Assembly (NCBI GenBank): GCA_023664485.1 | Contig: JAMPFK010000001.1 | Coordinates: 62,001-126,000, forward strand | Direction: 5' to 3' | Source of the DNA: Bacteroides fragilis | GTDB lineage: Bacteria; Bacillota; Clostridia; Lachnospirales; Lachnospiraceae | Length of the DNA stretch: 64,000 nucleotides | Shown here: piece by piece, positions 8,390 to 17,293 of the stretch | Position numbering within the stretch: the stretch's first letter is position 1 | Layout: each line of letters opens with the position of its first letter | Position numbers and translations under genes: made by a program | The notes under the pieces: model-generated | Told to the model about the DNA's origin: nothing | The model's input: only the letters and a program-made list of their open reading frames with translations | Databases searched by the model: none

Positions 8390-9013
8390 ATGGAAATTAA
8401 AAAAATTACAGACCCTGCCTTCTGTAAATATGGAAGGGTAGTACAGGGAATTGATTTCAGCGATTTGATTGAGGCGATCAAAAAAGAGACGCCCCTGCCG
8501 GACGGCGTTGCTTACGAGCCGTCAATCGAGGCGCTGGAAGCGACGAAAGCTGCGAAAGAGCTTCAGAAAAGGACCTATGGAGAGCTGCCGGTCGAGGTGG
8601 GCTACTGCAACGGCCATAATTACAAATTAAATGCGATTGAATATCACAGGAGCTCTGAAGTCAATGTGGCGGCGACGGATGCAGTCCTTATCGTCGGGAT
8701 GCAGCAGGATATCACAGAGGATTTTACCTATGATACTTCTCTGATGGAGGCTTTTCTCGTACCGGAAGGCGTGGCGGTTGAGCTCTATGCGACGACGCTT
8801 CATTATGCGCCCTGCAGTGCGGATGATGGAGGCTTCAAGGTGGGGATTGTTCTGCCGGCGGGCACGAATTATCCGTTAGAGGATAAGCACGGGGGCTGGG
8901 AGGACACGCTCATTACGGCGCGGAACAAATGGCTTATCGGTCATGCCGAAGGCGGACTGGATGCGGGCGCGCATATCGGGCTGGTTGGAGAAAATCTGGA
9001 TATCAGGGAGTAA
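8390..9013 (+). CDS. DUF4867 family protein, sugar-operon companion
   Basis: A 207-residue cytosolic protein that I recognise as the DUF4867 family of Clostridia, a cupin-like fold of unknown function. It opens with KKITDPAFCKYGRVVQG. It carries GYCNGHNYKLNAIEYHRSSE, whose His and Glu residues are placed like cupin metal ligands, and LHYAPCSADDGGFKVGIVLP as a possible second half. The start ATG follows AAAAGGAGAATTTAAGAGG. It sits between xylB (48 nt) and the isomerase gene (57 nt), so it is probably translated from the same mRNA. An epimerase, mutarotase or lyxose-isomerase-like role would fit, but this is inference from position and fold. Confidence 0.82.
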   Translation: MEIKKITDPAFCKYGRVVQGIDFSDLIEAIKKETPLPDGVAYEPSIEALEATKAAKELQKRTYGELPVEVGYCNGHNYKLNAIEYHRSSEVNVAATDAVLIVGMQQDITEDFTYDTSLMEAFLVPEGVAVELYATTLHYAPCSADDGGFKVGIVLPAGTNYPLEDKHGGWEDTLITARNKWLIGHAEGGLDAGAHIGLVGENLDIRE

Positions 9014-9070
9014 AATGATCTGGAGGCATTGTATATCACCGGTAGAACCGGTTAAAGGAGGATATGATCT

Positions 9071-10555
9071 ATGAACAACTTACCAAAAGTAAAAATCGGT
9101 ATTGTGGCAGTAAGCCGCGACTGCTTCCCGGCTTCTTTGGCAGTCAACAGGAGGAAGGCACTGGTAGAAGCTTATAATAAGGCATATGATGCGGCTGATA
9201 TTTATGAGTGCCCGGTCTGCATTATCGAGAGCGAAATCGATATGGTCAATGCCTTAAAGGATATCAAAGAGAACGGCTGTAATGCCCTCTGTGTATATCT
9301 TGGCAACTTCGGGCCGGAAATCTCCGAGACTCTGCTCGCAAAGCATTTTGAGGGGCCGAAGATGTTCGCAGCGGCGGCGGAAGAGTCCCAGAACGATCTG
9401 ATTCAGGGACGCGGTGACGCGTACTGCGGTATGCTGAATGCGAGCTACAACCTGAAACTTCGTAATGTAAGAGCATATATTCCGGAATATCCGGTAGGAG
9501 ATGCGGAGGACTGCGCGCAGATGATTCATGAGTTCATTCCGATTGCCCGCGCGGTCATAGGGCTTTCCAGCTTAAAGATTATTTCTTTCGGTCCCCGTCC
9601 GCTGAACTTCCTGGCCTGCAATGCGCCGATCAAACAGCTCTATAATCTGGGCGTTGAAATCGAAGAGAATTCAGAGCTCGATCTGTTCGAGGCGTTCAGG
9701 AAGCACGACGGCGATTCCCGCATTCCGGATATCGTGAAGGACATGGAAGAAGAGCTCGGCGAAGGGAATAACAAACCGGAGATTCTGCCGAAGCTGGCAC
9801 AATATGAGCTGACGCTGCTCGACTGGATCGAGGAGCACAGGGGTTATAGAGAATATGTCGCGATCGCCGGGAAATGCTGGCCTGCTTTCCAGACACAGTT
9901 CGGCTTCGTACCCTGCTATGTCAACAGCCGCCTGACAGGAAGAGGCATTCCGGTATCCTGTGAAGTAGATATCTACGGCTGTCTGAGCGAGTTCATCGGG
10001 GAAGCTGTCAGCGATGATATCGTTACGCTGCTCGATATTAATAACTCCGTTCCTAAGGATATGTATAAAGAAGCGATTGAAAATAAATTCGATTACAAGT
10101 ATACGGATACTTTCATGGGCTTCCACTGTGGAAACACCTGTTCAAAGAAGCTTTCCAAGTGCAGCATGGAATATCAGATGATTATGGCAAGAAGCCTTCC
10201 GGAAGAAGTAACGCAGGGTACTCTGGAAGGAGATATCGTTCCCGGGGATATCACCTTCTATCGCTTACAGAGCACTGCGGACAATATTCTGCGCGCTTAT
10301 GTAGCGGAAGGTGAAGTGCTTCCGGTAGCGACCAGATCCTTCGGCGGCATCGGCGTATTTGCAATTCCTGAGATGGGCAGATTCTACCGCCATGTATTGA
10401 TTGAGAAAAATTATCCTCATCACGGCGCGGTCGCTTTCGGACATTATGGAAAAGCGCTCTTTGAAGTATTTAAATATATCGGCGTGGAAGTGGGCGAAAT
10501 CGGCTACAATCAGCCTGAGAGCAGCCGGTATCCGACGGAGAATCCTTTTGCATAA
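9071..10555 (+). CDS. L-fucose/L-arabinose isomerase family protein
   Basis: Probable aldose-ketose isomerase of 494 residues. Metal and catalytic residues expected from the FucI fold are visible: Glu in SCEVDIYGC, Asp in TLLDINNS, and a C-terminal His in YPHHGAVAFGHYGK. The N-terminal half contains a Rossmann-like region (GIVAVSRDCFP, CVYLGNFGPE). The start ATG is preceded by AAAGGAGG at ideal spacing, just after a small ACCGGT-AGA-ACCGGT palindrome. As last gene of the xylB operon it would supply the ketose that XylB phosphorylates. Which aldose (for example D-arabinose, L-fucose or D-lyxose) cannot be read from the sequence. Confidence 0.85.
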   Translation: MNNLPKVKIGIVAVSRDCFPASLAVNRRKALVEAYNKAYDAADIYECPVCIIESEIDMVNALKDIKENGCNALCVYLGNFGPEISETLLAKHFEGPKMFAAAAEESQNDLIQGRGDAYCGMLNASYNLKLRNVRAYIPEYPVGDAEDCAQMIHEFIPIARAVIGLSSLKIISFGPRPLNFLACNAPIKQLYNLGVEIEENSELDLFEAFRKHDGDSRIPDIVKDMEEELGEGNNKPEILPKLAQYELTLLDWIEEHRGYREYVAIAGKCWPAFQTQFGFVPCYVNSRLTGRGIPVSCEVDIYGCLSEFIGEAVSDDIVTLLDINNSVPKDMYKEAIENKFDYKYTDTFMGFHCGNTCSKKLSKCSMEYQMIMARSLPEEVTQGTLEGDIVPGDITFYRLQSTADNILRAYVAEGEVLPVATRSFGGIGVFAIPEMGRFYRHVLIEKNYPHHGAVAFGHYGKALFEVFKYIGVEVGEIGYNQPESSRYPTENPFA

Positions 10556-10575
10556 AAAAAGCAGCATATAAGCAA

Positions 10576-10612
10576 AAAGAGCGCAGGCCGTATAGCCTGC
10601 GCTTTTCTTTTC
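10576..10612. terminator. bidirectional intrinsic terminator
   Basis: A 9-bp perfect GC-rich stem (AGCGCAGGC / GCCTGCGCT) with a 6-nt loop, followed by TTTCTTTTC on the plus strand and preceded by an A-rich tract that acts as the U-run for the converging FliD-like gene. Confidence 0.9.
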
Positions 10613-10621
10613 TGATATGTG

Positions 10622-11332
10622 TTATACGATGCCATTCATAATGGACGATGTATCCAGCGATGTACGCGCGCCCTGGCTGTTGTAAAGGCTGGAATTGCCG
10701 TTGTTGGCATATCTGTAGATCTGGCTCGCCCTGTTGGATACCTGATCCGCAAAAGAATTGCTGCCCTTGAAGAGCGTTTTTAACGTTGACATATCCGCTT
10801 TTTTAAAAGTCTTTTCATTGATGGATAAGGTACGGTCCGCATTCATTGTAATGCCCGCTTTTGCTAACAGCTTATAGTTGGAATAGGTCGTGTTGTTCAT
10901 CGTATTTGCCTGATTGCTGACCGCGCCCACGCTGCTGTTCGATGCGCTCTTGATCATGGAATTATAATCCTTGACAAAAGAAGATACATCGTCATAAATC
11001 TTATCCCTGTTCTCTTCCGTATACTCCAGACTGTTCAGCGCTGAAGCGCTCTTCTGAGCCGCTTTGGCCGCTGAAGAAGCAGTGCTGTCTTTGCCGGCTT
11101 TTTTGGTGGAGGACGTGCTTTCTTCCTCCTCCATAGCCTTTGTCTGCTTCGTATAGTAGGCCTTTAACATCCTGCCATAGCTTCCGTTCTTGATAGAAGC
11201 ATAATCGCTCAACAGGGTGCTGTTTGCCAGACCGTTTAATCCGCCTCCCGCAGAAGAAGAAAAACCAGAACTCAATAAACTGGAATAAATATCTCCCAGG
11301 CCGGATGTCAGACCGCTGAGACTGATTGCCAT
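10622..11332 (-). CDS. FliD-like flagellar-associated protein
   Basis: A 236-residue Ser/Ala/Asn-rich protein without a signal peptide. The middle and C-terminal parts resemble the end of flagellar cap protein FliD: a conserved DDVSSFVKDYNSMI helix, then GITMNADRTLSINEKTFKKA and a short C-terminal helix after a long low-complexity linker. Full FliD is 450 residues or more, so this is a reduced relative or a paralogous secreted filament-type protein. The preferred start is the third of four nearby start codons (MAISLSGL), 8 nt after AAAGGAG. It is a single gene, convergent with the isomerase operon. Exact role unknown; export by the flagellar system would explain the missing signal peptide. 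Confidence 0.65.
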   Translation of the reverse strand: MAISLSGLTSGLGDIYSSLLSSGFSSSAGGGLNGLANSTLLSDYASIKNGSYGRMLKAYYTKQTKAMEEEESTSSTKKAGKDSTASSAAKAAQKSASALNSLEYTEENRDKIYDDVSSFVKDYNSMIKSASNSSVGAVSNQANTMNNTTYSNYKLLAKAGITMNADRTLSINEKTFKKADMSTLKTLFKGSNSFADQVSNRASQIYRYANNGNSSLYNSQGARTSLDTSSIMNGIV

Positions 11333-11620
11333 AATCATCACTCCTTTGATTCATATTTATTTGACTTCCCTGTCAGATTTGTGTAGACTCATTCTTATAT
11401 ATATTATCTCGGCATTTGGTATGATTTGTAAAGAGGAAATTTGAAATTTTTTTAAAAATTTTGCAGCAGTTCAGTCATCAATATCACCTGGTTCAGTTGT
11501 CGGGCCGGTCCAGCGGCAAGGACGCCTCTCATTATGCCGGAAGGAATGAGCATGAAAATCTTTTCAAGGATTGAGATATACCGGCATATACTGTACAAAT
11601 AATAATGCAGGGTGGTTTGC

Positions 11621-12556
11621 ATGAGTGAAAATAAAAAGCCATGGAATGAAAAATTTAAACTTGTCCTGAATGAGCTGGAGGACAAAATCGGTGCGGAGAG
11701 CGTGGGAGGGGCAAAAGGCAGGAGAACGCACAGAACGCATAAGAAGAAATACAAGACGAAAGCGGAATGGAAGAAGGCCGCCTTTAAGCAGGAAGTTCTG
11801 CTGCATGTCGTAATGTCCGCCGCTTTTCTTTTGACGACCGTTGCGCTTTTACAGGGCATCGTTAAGGTATTGCCGGAGTCCATTACGGTCAGCAGCAGCG
11901 TCAACGGGAGGGAGCTCCCTGTTTATTGTGTGGAAACAGATAAGAAACAGATTGCGCTGAGCTTTGATGCGGCATGGGGGAATGAGGATACCGCAAAGAT
12001 TTTGGAAATTTTGAGGAAGCATGATGTGAAGGTTACTTTTTTTATGACGGGGGGCTGGGTAGACTCCTACCCCGATGACGTAAAAGCCATTCTTGCGGAC
12101 GGCCATGACCTGGGCAACCACAGTGAGAACCACAAAAATATGTCACAGCTGTCAGATAAAGAATGCGAAGAAGAACTGATGTCGGTACATAACAAAGTAT
12201 TGGAACTGACGGGCTATGAAATGTTCCTGTTCCGACCGCCGTATGGAGATTATGACAATCACGTCATAAAAATGGCATATCAGTGCGGATATTATCCGAT
12301 TCAATGGGATGTGGATTCTCTCGACTGGAAAGACTACGGCGCAGACTCCATCATCAGGACGGTCACGGAGCATAAGCATCTTGGAAACGGAAGCATCATA
12401 CTTTGCCATAACGGTGCCAAATATACGGCGGAAGCGCTGGAGACTCTGATTACCGCGCTGCAGGGGCAGGGATATGAGTTCGTGCCGATTTCACAGCTGA
12501 TCTACAGAGATAATTATCATATGAAGGCCGACGGAACACAGGCATCCGGGGTGTAA
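11621..12556 (+). CDS. polysaccharide deacetylase (NodB homology), membrane-anchored
   Basis: Carbohydrate esterase family 4 enzyme that deacetylates cell-wall or other polysaccharides outside the membrane. Residues 1 to about 50 are very basic and cytosolic (RRTHRTHKKKYKTK), followed by one membrane helix (about 55-80) and the NodB domain. NodB motifs: SFDAAWGNEDT, in which the first Asp keeps its place but the usual second Asp is Ala, as in PdaB-type sporulation deacetylases; the metal-binding pair in GNHSENH; RPPYGDYDN; and LCHN. The start ATG at 11621 follows GGGTGG; a GTG 9 nt upstream is less well placed. Transcribed alone. Substrate not determinable; peptidoglycan is most likely. Confidence 0.88.
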   Translation: MSENKKPWNEKFKLVLNELEDKIGAESVGGAKGRRTHRTHKKKYKTKAEWKKAAFKQEVLLHVVMSAAFLLTTVALLQGIVKVLPESITVSSSVNGRELPVYCVETDKKQIALSFDAAWGNEDTAKILEILRKHDVKVTFFMTGGWVDSYPDDVKAILADGHDLGNHSENHKNMSQLSDKECEEELMSVHNKVLELTGYEMFLFRPPYGDYDNHVIKMAYQCGYYPIQWDVDSLDWKDYGADSIIRTVTEHKHLGNGSIILCHNGAKYTAEALETLITALQGQGYEFVPISQLIYRDNYHMKADGTQASGV

Positions 12557-12654
12557 AGGACAAAAAGAACGCCCTGAAATGTGGATATTCTTTCAGATGG
12601 GTGCGCTGCCGCGGGGCGGCCGCATAGAAATATAAGGGGAAGGATGGAAATACG

Positions 12655-14889
12655 ATGAAGAGGAAAGGAATCGAAAGGGTATTGGCAATAACGCTGGCTG
12701 CCAGCATCTTATGCGCCTGTGCCGGAGCGGAACCGGAAGGCGCTATGCCGGATGAGATGGGGCAGGGCAGCGGACAGGAAGGAGAAACGGGGGAATCCGT
12801 ACAGGAGGAAAGCGCGCTTCTGGCGGACATCGAGCCGATAAACAGGGATTTTTCGGGAAGCAGGCCGCTTTTTTCGAAAGGAGGGGCCGGGCAGACGGCG
12901 GATATTGCGGCGCCTTCCGTGGAGGCTTATGCGGCAGAGCCCGATTTGAGCAATGTTGATAATCTCTGGCAGTTCTATTTACAGGACGAATTCAAGGCCC
13001 GGCTTGCGGAGAACGGCTTTGTCGTATGGGGAGAGGCGGGCTTTGAATTTTATGAGATCTATGAGAATAACCGATATGAGCAGATAGCCAGTTTTGTGAC
13101 GGTCGATTCCCTGATGCACACATACCATCTCTATTTTGCTCATTTGATGAAAAATGTGGAAAAAGAGTATTTGTATGCTTATCTGACACTGCTCAGCAGA
13201 AAAATGCTGGAAAGCAGCGCCGTTCAGTATGAGCTGTTAAAAGGGAGCGAGTGGGAGAGCGCAGCCATGCGCTGCGTCGCCTATTTTGCCGTTGGCGCAT
13301 CGCTTTTGGGAGATCGTGTGGAAATTCCGGATTATGCGGCAGAAACGGTCCGGCATGAGCTTGAGGCTATCGGCCGGGCGGAGGGAATAAAGGAGTCTGA
13401 GCTGACCGGAGATTATGAGGATTATTCCCAGTATAAGCCGCGCGGCTATTATGAGGGAGATGCCAGGCTGGAACGCTATTTTCAGGCGATGATGTGGTAT
13501 GGCAGGATCCATTTCGCGCAGGAGAATGAGGAACTGGACAGAAGCGCGCTGCTGATTTCGGAGGCAGCCGCTGCGGATGAGGAGATTTACGGGCTGTGGG
13601 AAGCTGTTTATGCCGTAACTTCCTTTTTCGCAGGCACAAGCGACGATGCGGGTGTGTGTGAATATATACCGCTGATGAAAGAAGTATACGGCGAGGATAT
13701 GACGCCTGGCAGCCTTATTGGAACGCCGGAAAAATTTGATCGTTTTCATGAGATGACGGCAGAGCTCGCTCCGCCGCAGATCAATTCTATTCTGCTCGAC
13801 GATGGGGAGAGCAATGTAAATACGGGTTTCCGGTTCATGGGCCAGCGGTTCACGGTAGATGCTGCGGTTATGCAGAAGCTGATTTACAGCAGCGTTGGAG
13901 AAAACAGCGCGGGGGAATGGCGGATGCTTCCCGAGGTACTGGATATGCCGGCGGCGCTCGGAAGCGATACGGCGCTGCGCATTCTGGAAGAAAACGGCGC
14001 GGCGGATTACGAGGGTTATTCAGAGAATATGGAGCGGCTCAGAACCGTGCTGGCGGCGGATCGGGAGACATTGTGGTCAGCGAGCCTGTATGCCGGCTGG
14101 CTGAACACGCTCCGCCCCTTATTGGAGATAAAAGGGGAAGGCTATCCGGTTTTTATGCAGGGGGAAGAATGGGCCAAAAAGAATCTGGAATGTTTTGCGG
14201 GCAGTTTTACGGAGCTGAAACACGATACAGTGCTTTATTCCAAACAGGCGATGGCGGAGATGGGAGGCGGCTGGGAGCAGGAGCCGGACGACAGAGGCTA
14301 TGTGGAGCCGGAACCGCTCGTCTATGCGAGATTTGAGAACCTTGCGGCGGCAACGGCGGAAGGATTAAAGGAATACGGTATGCTGCGTGCGGACGATGAA
14401 GAAAATCTGGAACGCCTGGCTGAGCTGGCCCGCCGGTTATATGTGATTTCCAATAAGGAACTGCGGGAGGAGGCGCTGACAGAGGAGGAATATGAACTGA
14501 TCCGGTGCTATGGCGGAAGTATCGAGCATTTCTGGTATGAGACGTTCGAGGAGCAGATCGGGGAAGAGGGTTTCTGCAGCCGGGACTGTCCGGCAGCGGT
14601 CGTTGTTGACATTGCGACAGACCCGGACGGACAGGTTCTGGAGGCGGCGACAGGCAATCCATCCGATATTTATGTGCTCGTGAAGGTAGATGGAAGGATA
14701 AAAATCGCCAGAGGAAGCGTATATTCATTCTATCAGTTCGCATGGCCTGCAGACGACCGGCTGACCGATTCGGACTGGCGGCAGATGATCGGCGCGCAGA
14801 TTGGCGACGACGGCTATTACGATACGGATACGTCGATCCGGCAGCCGGAATGGACGGAAAGTTACAGATATCAATGGAAATATGAATAA
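12655..14889 (+). CDS. DUF3160 domain lipoprotein
   Basis: A 744-residue secreted protein. A signal peptide with ITLAASILCACAG gives a possible lipobox (LCA-C), so it is probably a lipoprotein, followed by an acidic Gly/Glu-rich linker to about residue 60. The rest belongs to the DUF3160 family, recognised by FVTVDSLMHTYHLYFAHLMK and later by YSKQAMAEMGG and a C-terminal region with VDIATDPDGQVLEAATG. The start ATG follows AAGGGGAAGGATGG. The next gene, a CapA-type protein, starts inside its last codons, so the two are translationally coupled and probably act together at the cell surface. The function of DUF3160 is not known. Confidence 0.85.
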   Translation: MKRKGIERVLAITLAASILCACAGAEPEGAMPDEMGQGSGQEGETGESVQEESALLADIEPINRDFSGSRPLFSKGGAGQTADIAAPSVEAYAAEPDLSNVDNLWQFYLQDEFKARLAENGFVVWGEAGFEFYEIYENNRYEQIASFVTVDSLMHTYHLYFAHLMKNVEKEYLYAYLTLLSRKMLESSAVQYELLKGSEWESAAMRCVAYFAVGASLLGDRVEIPDYAAETVRHELEAIGRAEGIKESELTGDYEDYSQYKPRGYYEGDARLERYFQAMMWYGRIHFAQENEELDRSALLISEAAAADEEIYGLWEAVYAVTSFFAGTSDDAGVCEYIPLMKEVYGEDMTPGSLIGTPEKFDRFHEMTAELAPPQINSILLDDGESNVNTGFRFMGQRFTVDAAVMQKLIYSSVGENSAGEWRMLPEVLDMPAALGSDTALRILEENGAADYEGYSENMERLRTVLAADRETLWSASLYAGWLNTLRPLLEIKGEGYPVFMQGEEWAKKNLECFAGSFTELKHDTVLYSKQAMAEMGGGWEQEPDDRGYVEPEPLVYARFENLAAATAEGLKEYGMLRADDEENLERLAELARRLYVISNKELREEALTEEEYELIRCYGGSIEHFWYETFEEQIGEEGFCSRDCPAAVVVDIATDPDGQVLEAATGNPSDIYVLVKVDGRIKIARGSVYSFYQFAWPADDRLTDSDWRQMIGAQIGDDGYYDTDTSIRQPEWTESYRYQWKYE

Positions 14890-16348
14890 TATGAAAAAAA
14901 TAGCTTTTGTTATACTGGCGTTTTCAGGTATCGGCGCAGCATGTTATCTGCTTTGGAGCGCCGGAGCCTTTCTGCCCGGATGGATTTTGTGGGAAAAAGG
15001 AAGCATCCGGGATACATCGGGCGCATATGAGGTGTTATTAAATAGAAAAACAGCAGATATTTTATATGAGGACGGGGTCATCTGGACTTCGCCTGAGGGT
15101 GTGAAGGTGCAGGCGGCGCTTTCCTGCGATATCGATAACGACGGCGCGGACGAGCTGCTTTTGCTCTGTTGGAAAAGAGGACGTTACGGTGAACATAAGC
15201 CGTTTTGGGTGGAACGGGACGAGAAAACATGGTCACAGCATCTTTTTGTCTATGAATATGCGCAGGGAGAGATCCGGCCTGAATGGATGTCTTCCTATAT
15301 TGGGCAGGATGTGGCGGCGATGGCGATCCGGGATGGCGCGCCGCCGGGGAAGCATCTTTTGCTGACGTCTCCCGACGGCGGGATAAGCAGCTGGTTCTGG
15401 GATTCCTGGGGCTTTACGAAGGAAAAGCCGGATACTTCTTTCGTCGTATTCGGCGATAACCTGATTCATGAGCCGATTTACAGATACGGCTTACGGGGGG
15501 CTGGAAACGCTGAAGGGCGGGATTTAGGCGAAGCGGATTTTTCTTTCCTGTATGAAAATGTGAGCGCTGTGATAGAGGAAAGCGATGTCGCCGTGATCAG
15601 CCAGGAGACGCCGTTCGTGGATGAACCGGCCCTTTACGGGGATTATCCGAGATTCGGGACGCCGATCCAGGCAGGGGAGGCGATTGCGGACGCGGGTTTC
15701 GATGTGGCGGCCTGCGCGACGAATCATGCGCTTGACCGGGGCGTGGAAGGCATTAACAGGACAAAGGCTTTTTTCACGGATAAGCATATCAAATGTCTCG
15801 GCATCCAGTCCGAAGAGGAGACGGATTATCATCCCTGCGAGATACTCGTCAGAAATGGCGTCCGGTTCGCCCTGCTCAACTATACTTATGGCACGAACGG
15901 CATCCGGCTTCCCGAAGAAAATCCGAATATGGTACATCTGCTCGACGATGAGGATAAAATAACAAATGATATCAAAACGGCAAAAGCGGAAAGCGACTTT
16001 GTCATCGTTTTTGTGCACTGGGGGACGGAGTATGCCGGAGAGCCCGATGATTTCCAGCGGAAATGGGCGCAGGTATTTGCCGGATGCAGGGCAGATGTCG
16101 TCGTCGGTACGCATCCGCACGCGGTTCAGCCCTGTGAGGTCATCCGGGGAGGCGACGGCTACGAGACGCTGGTTTATTATTCCATCGGAAATTATATCAG
16201 CGCCCAGCCGGAGGAAGCCTGTGTCAAAGGCGGCATGGCTTCTTTTACGGTATCTCTGACGCCTGCGGGATACAAGGTCACGGAATATGATTTCCGGCCG
16301 CTGACGATCCGCCGGCAGGAAGGCGGAAAATATGTGACGGAGTTTTGA
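14882..16348 (+). CDS. CapA family metallophosphatase-like protein
   Basis: A 488-residue membrane-anchored protein with one N-terminal helix. An initial region (about 50-170) with CDIDNDGADELLLLCW resembles FG-GAP/VCBS-type repeats. The C-terminal half is the CapA/PgsA metallophosphatase fold with metal-binding motifs FGDNLIH (the first usually reads GDxx), SQETPF, CATNHALDRG, VHWGTEY and VVGTHPHAVQP. CapA proteins act in poly-gamma-glutamate capsule or envelope polymer synthesis, but the family is broad. The ATG at 14882 overlaps the stop of the DUF3160 gene (ATGAATAA); a second ATG lies 9 nt later. An upstream in-frame start exists but lies inside DUF3160. Confidence 0.87.
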   Translation: MNNMKKIAFVILAFSGIGAACYLLWSAGAFLPGWILWEKGSIRDTSGAYEVLLNRKTADILYEDGVIWTSPEGVKVQAALSCDIDNDGADELLLLCWKRGRYGEHKPFWVERDEKTWSQHLFVYEYAQGEIRPEWMSSYIGQDVAAMAIRDGAPPGKHLLLTSPDGGISSWFWDSWGFTKEKPDTSFVVFGDNLIHEPIYRYGLRGAGNAEGRDLGEADFSFLYENVSAVIEESDVAVISQETPFVDEPALYGDYPRFGTPIQAGEAIADAGFDVAACATNHALDRGVEGINRTKAFFTDKHIKCLGIQSEEETDYHPCEILVRNGVRFALLNYTYGTNGIRLPEENPNMVHLLDDEDKITNDIKTAKAESDFVIVFVHWGTEYAGEPDDFQRKWAQVFAGCRADVVVGTHPHAVQPCEVIRGGDGYETLVYYSIGNYISAQPEEACVKGGMASFTVSLTPAGYKVTEYDFRPLTIRRQEGGKYVTEF

Positions 16349-16366
16349 GTCCGGCGGCGGAATGCC

Positions 16367-16394
16367 TAAAGACAAAGACTTAAAATGCCGATAT
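16367..16394 (+). promoter_or_regulatory. near-consensus sigma-28 (SigD/FliA) promoter
   Basis: TAAA (16367-16370), 16 nt, GCCGATAT (16387-16394). Both boxes match the Firmicute SigD consensus and the spacing is within the allowed 14-16 range. It lies about 75 nt upstream of the coiled-coil gene at 16471. Confidence 0.6.
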
Positions 16395-16470
16395 ATATAT
16401 AAACAGTCATACGAACGGTAAATGGAGTTACCGGGGGACAGCATAAGCGGACATCAGGGAGGATGGTCAT

Positions 16471-17280
16471 ATGGGTATGAAAATCGGCATGTATAATACG
16501 GTGACGACATCCGTTCAGCTGAAGAACAGGGATGGATCGTCCGCCGGGACGCTGACGATAAGCAGAGTCGTCAAGAGCGGCCGGAAGAAGCGTCTCGGTT
16601 ATAATTTTAAAAGGGTCTCGGCACATATCATGACAGCTAAGACGCCCCTTTTTGCGGGAAAAGCGGTGCGGGAAGCCCGCAGTTCGGTCGTTACGCTTCT
16701 GATGAAGAAAATGAGCGGCGATTACGATGAAAGGGAAGTGGACAGCGCGCTCGAACACGCGCGGAAAATGGAGCGGGTCGCGAAAAAACGCAGAAAGCAT
16801 ATGGAGGAAGAGGAGCGGGCCAAGCAGACGGGTTCCTGCATGGTAGAGGAAGAAGTCGAAGTCAACGGGGAAGAAAAGACGGAAGAGGAAAAGCAGGCCC
16901 AGGAGAACGGGCAGAGGCTGGATGAGATGGCCAGAGAATTGGAACGGCTTATGAAAGAGTCCGAACAGGCGCTGAAAGAACTCGCGCAGGAATTGACGGA
17001 TGCCTCCTGGGAGGATATGGATCCGAGGCAGCTCGATAATATGAAAAGAAGGCACCGGGCGGAGGAACTCCGGGAAATCATGGAGGCCGACTTAAAATAT
17101 CTGAAGGCATTGTTCGACCAGCTGGCGAGAGAGAAGCAGGAAAACGTAAACGGCGCTTCTTCGTGGAGCGATTCCAGTCTGCAGAGCGGCGTCTCTTTGG
17201 AGCTCGGCGGCGTGGAGATGCCGGTGGAGACGTCGGAAGCCGTTGCCGCGGAGGGGGCCGGCGTGGATGTGACGGTATAG
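16471..17280 (+). CDS. hypothetical coiled-coil protein, candidate motility regulon member
   Basis: A 269-residue cytosolic protein that I do not recognise. The first 90 residues are basic and conserved-looking (RRTKK-like patches, LGYNFKRVSAHIMTAKTPL, then VTLLMKKMSGDYDEREVDSA). Residues about 95-225 are an almost continuous charged heptad coiled coil, and the tail is Ser/Gly/Val-rich. There is no signal peptide or membrane segment. The ATG follows AGGGAGG at 8 nt. A near-consensus sigma-28 promoter precedes it and the response regulator gene starts 13 nt after it. By promoter type it may be a flagellar accessory or export-related protein; that is inference. Confidence 0.7.
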   Translation: MGMKIGMYNTVTTSVQLKNRDGSSAGTLTISRVVKSGRKKRLGYNFKRVSAHIMTAKTPLFAGKAVREARSSVVTLLMKKMSGDYDEREVDSALEHARKMERVAKKRRKHMEEEERAKQTGSCMVEEEVEVNGEEKTEEEKQAQENGQRLDEMARELERLMKESEQALKELAQELTDASWEDMDPRQLDNMKRRHRAEELREIMEADLKYLKALFDQLAREKQENVNGASSWSDSSLQSGVSLELGGVEMPVETSEAVAAEGAGVDVTV

Positions 17281-17293
17281 GAGCAAAAGCCGT

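Noticed and set aside
9033..9050. ACCGGT-AGA-ACCGGT palindrome before the isomerase gene
   Set aside because: Six-base stem of a self-complementary word; not enough to call a regulatory site.
11403..11430. A sigma-28-like box (GCCGAGATA on the minus strand) upstream of the FliD-like gene
   Set aside because: The -10 box has two extra bases, and the -35 half reads TACA at short spacing. Too weak to list as a promoter.
11575..11605. Sporulation sigma-E-like -10 (CATATACT) before the polysaccharide deacetylase
   Set aside because: No matching -35 element at the required distance; a single AT-rich box is not evidence.
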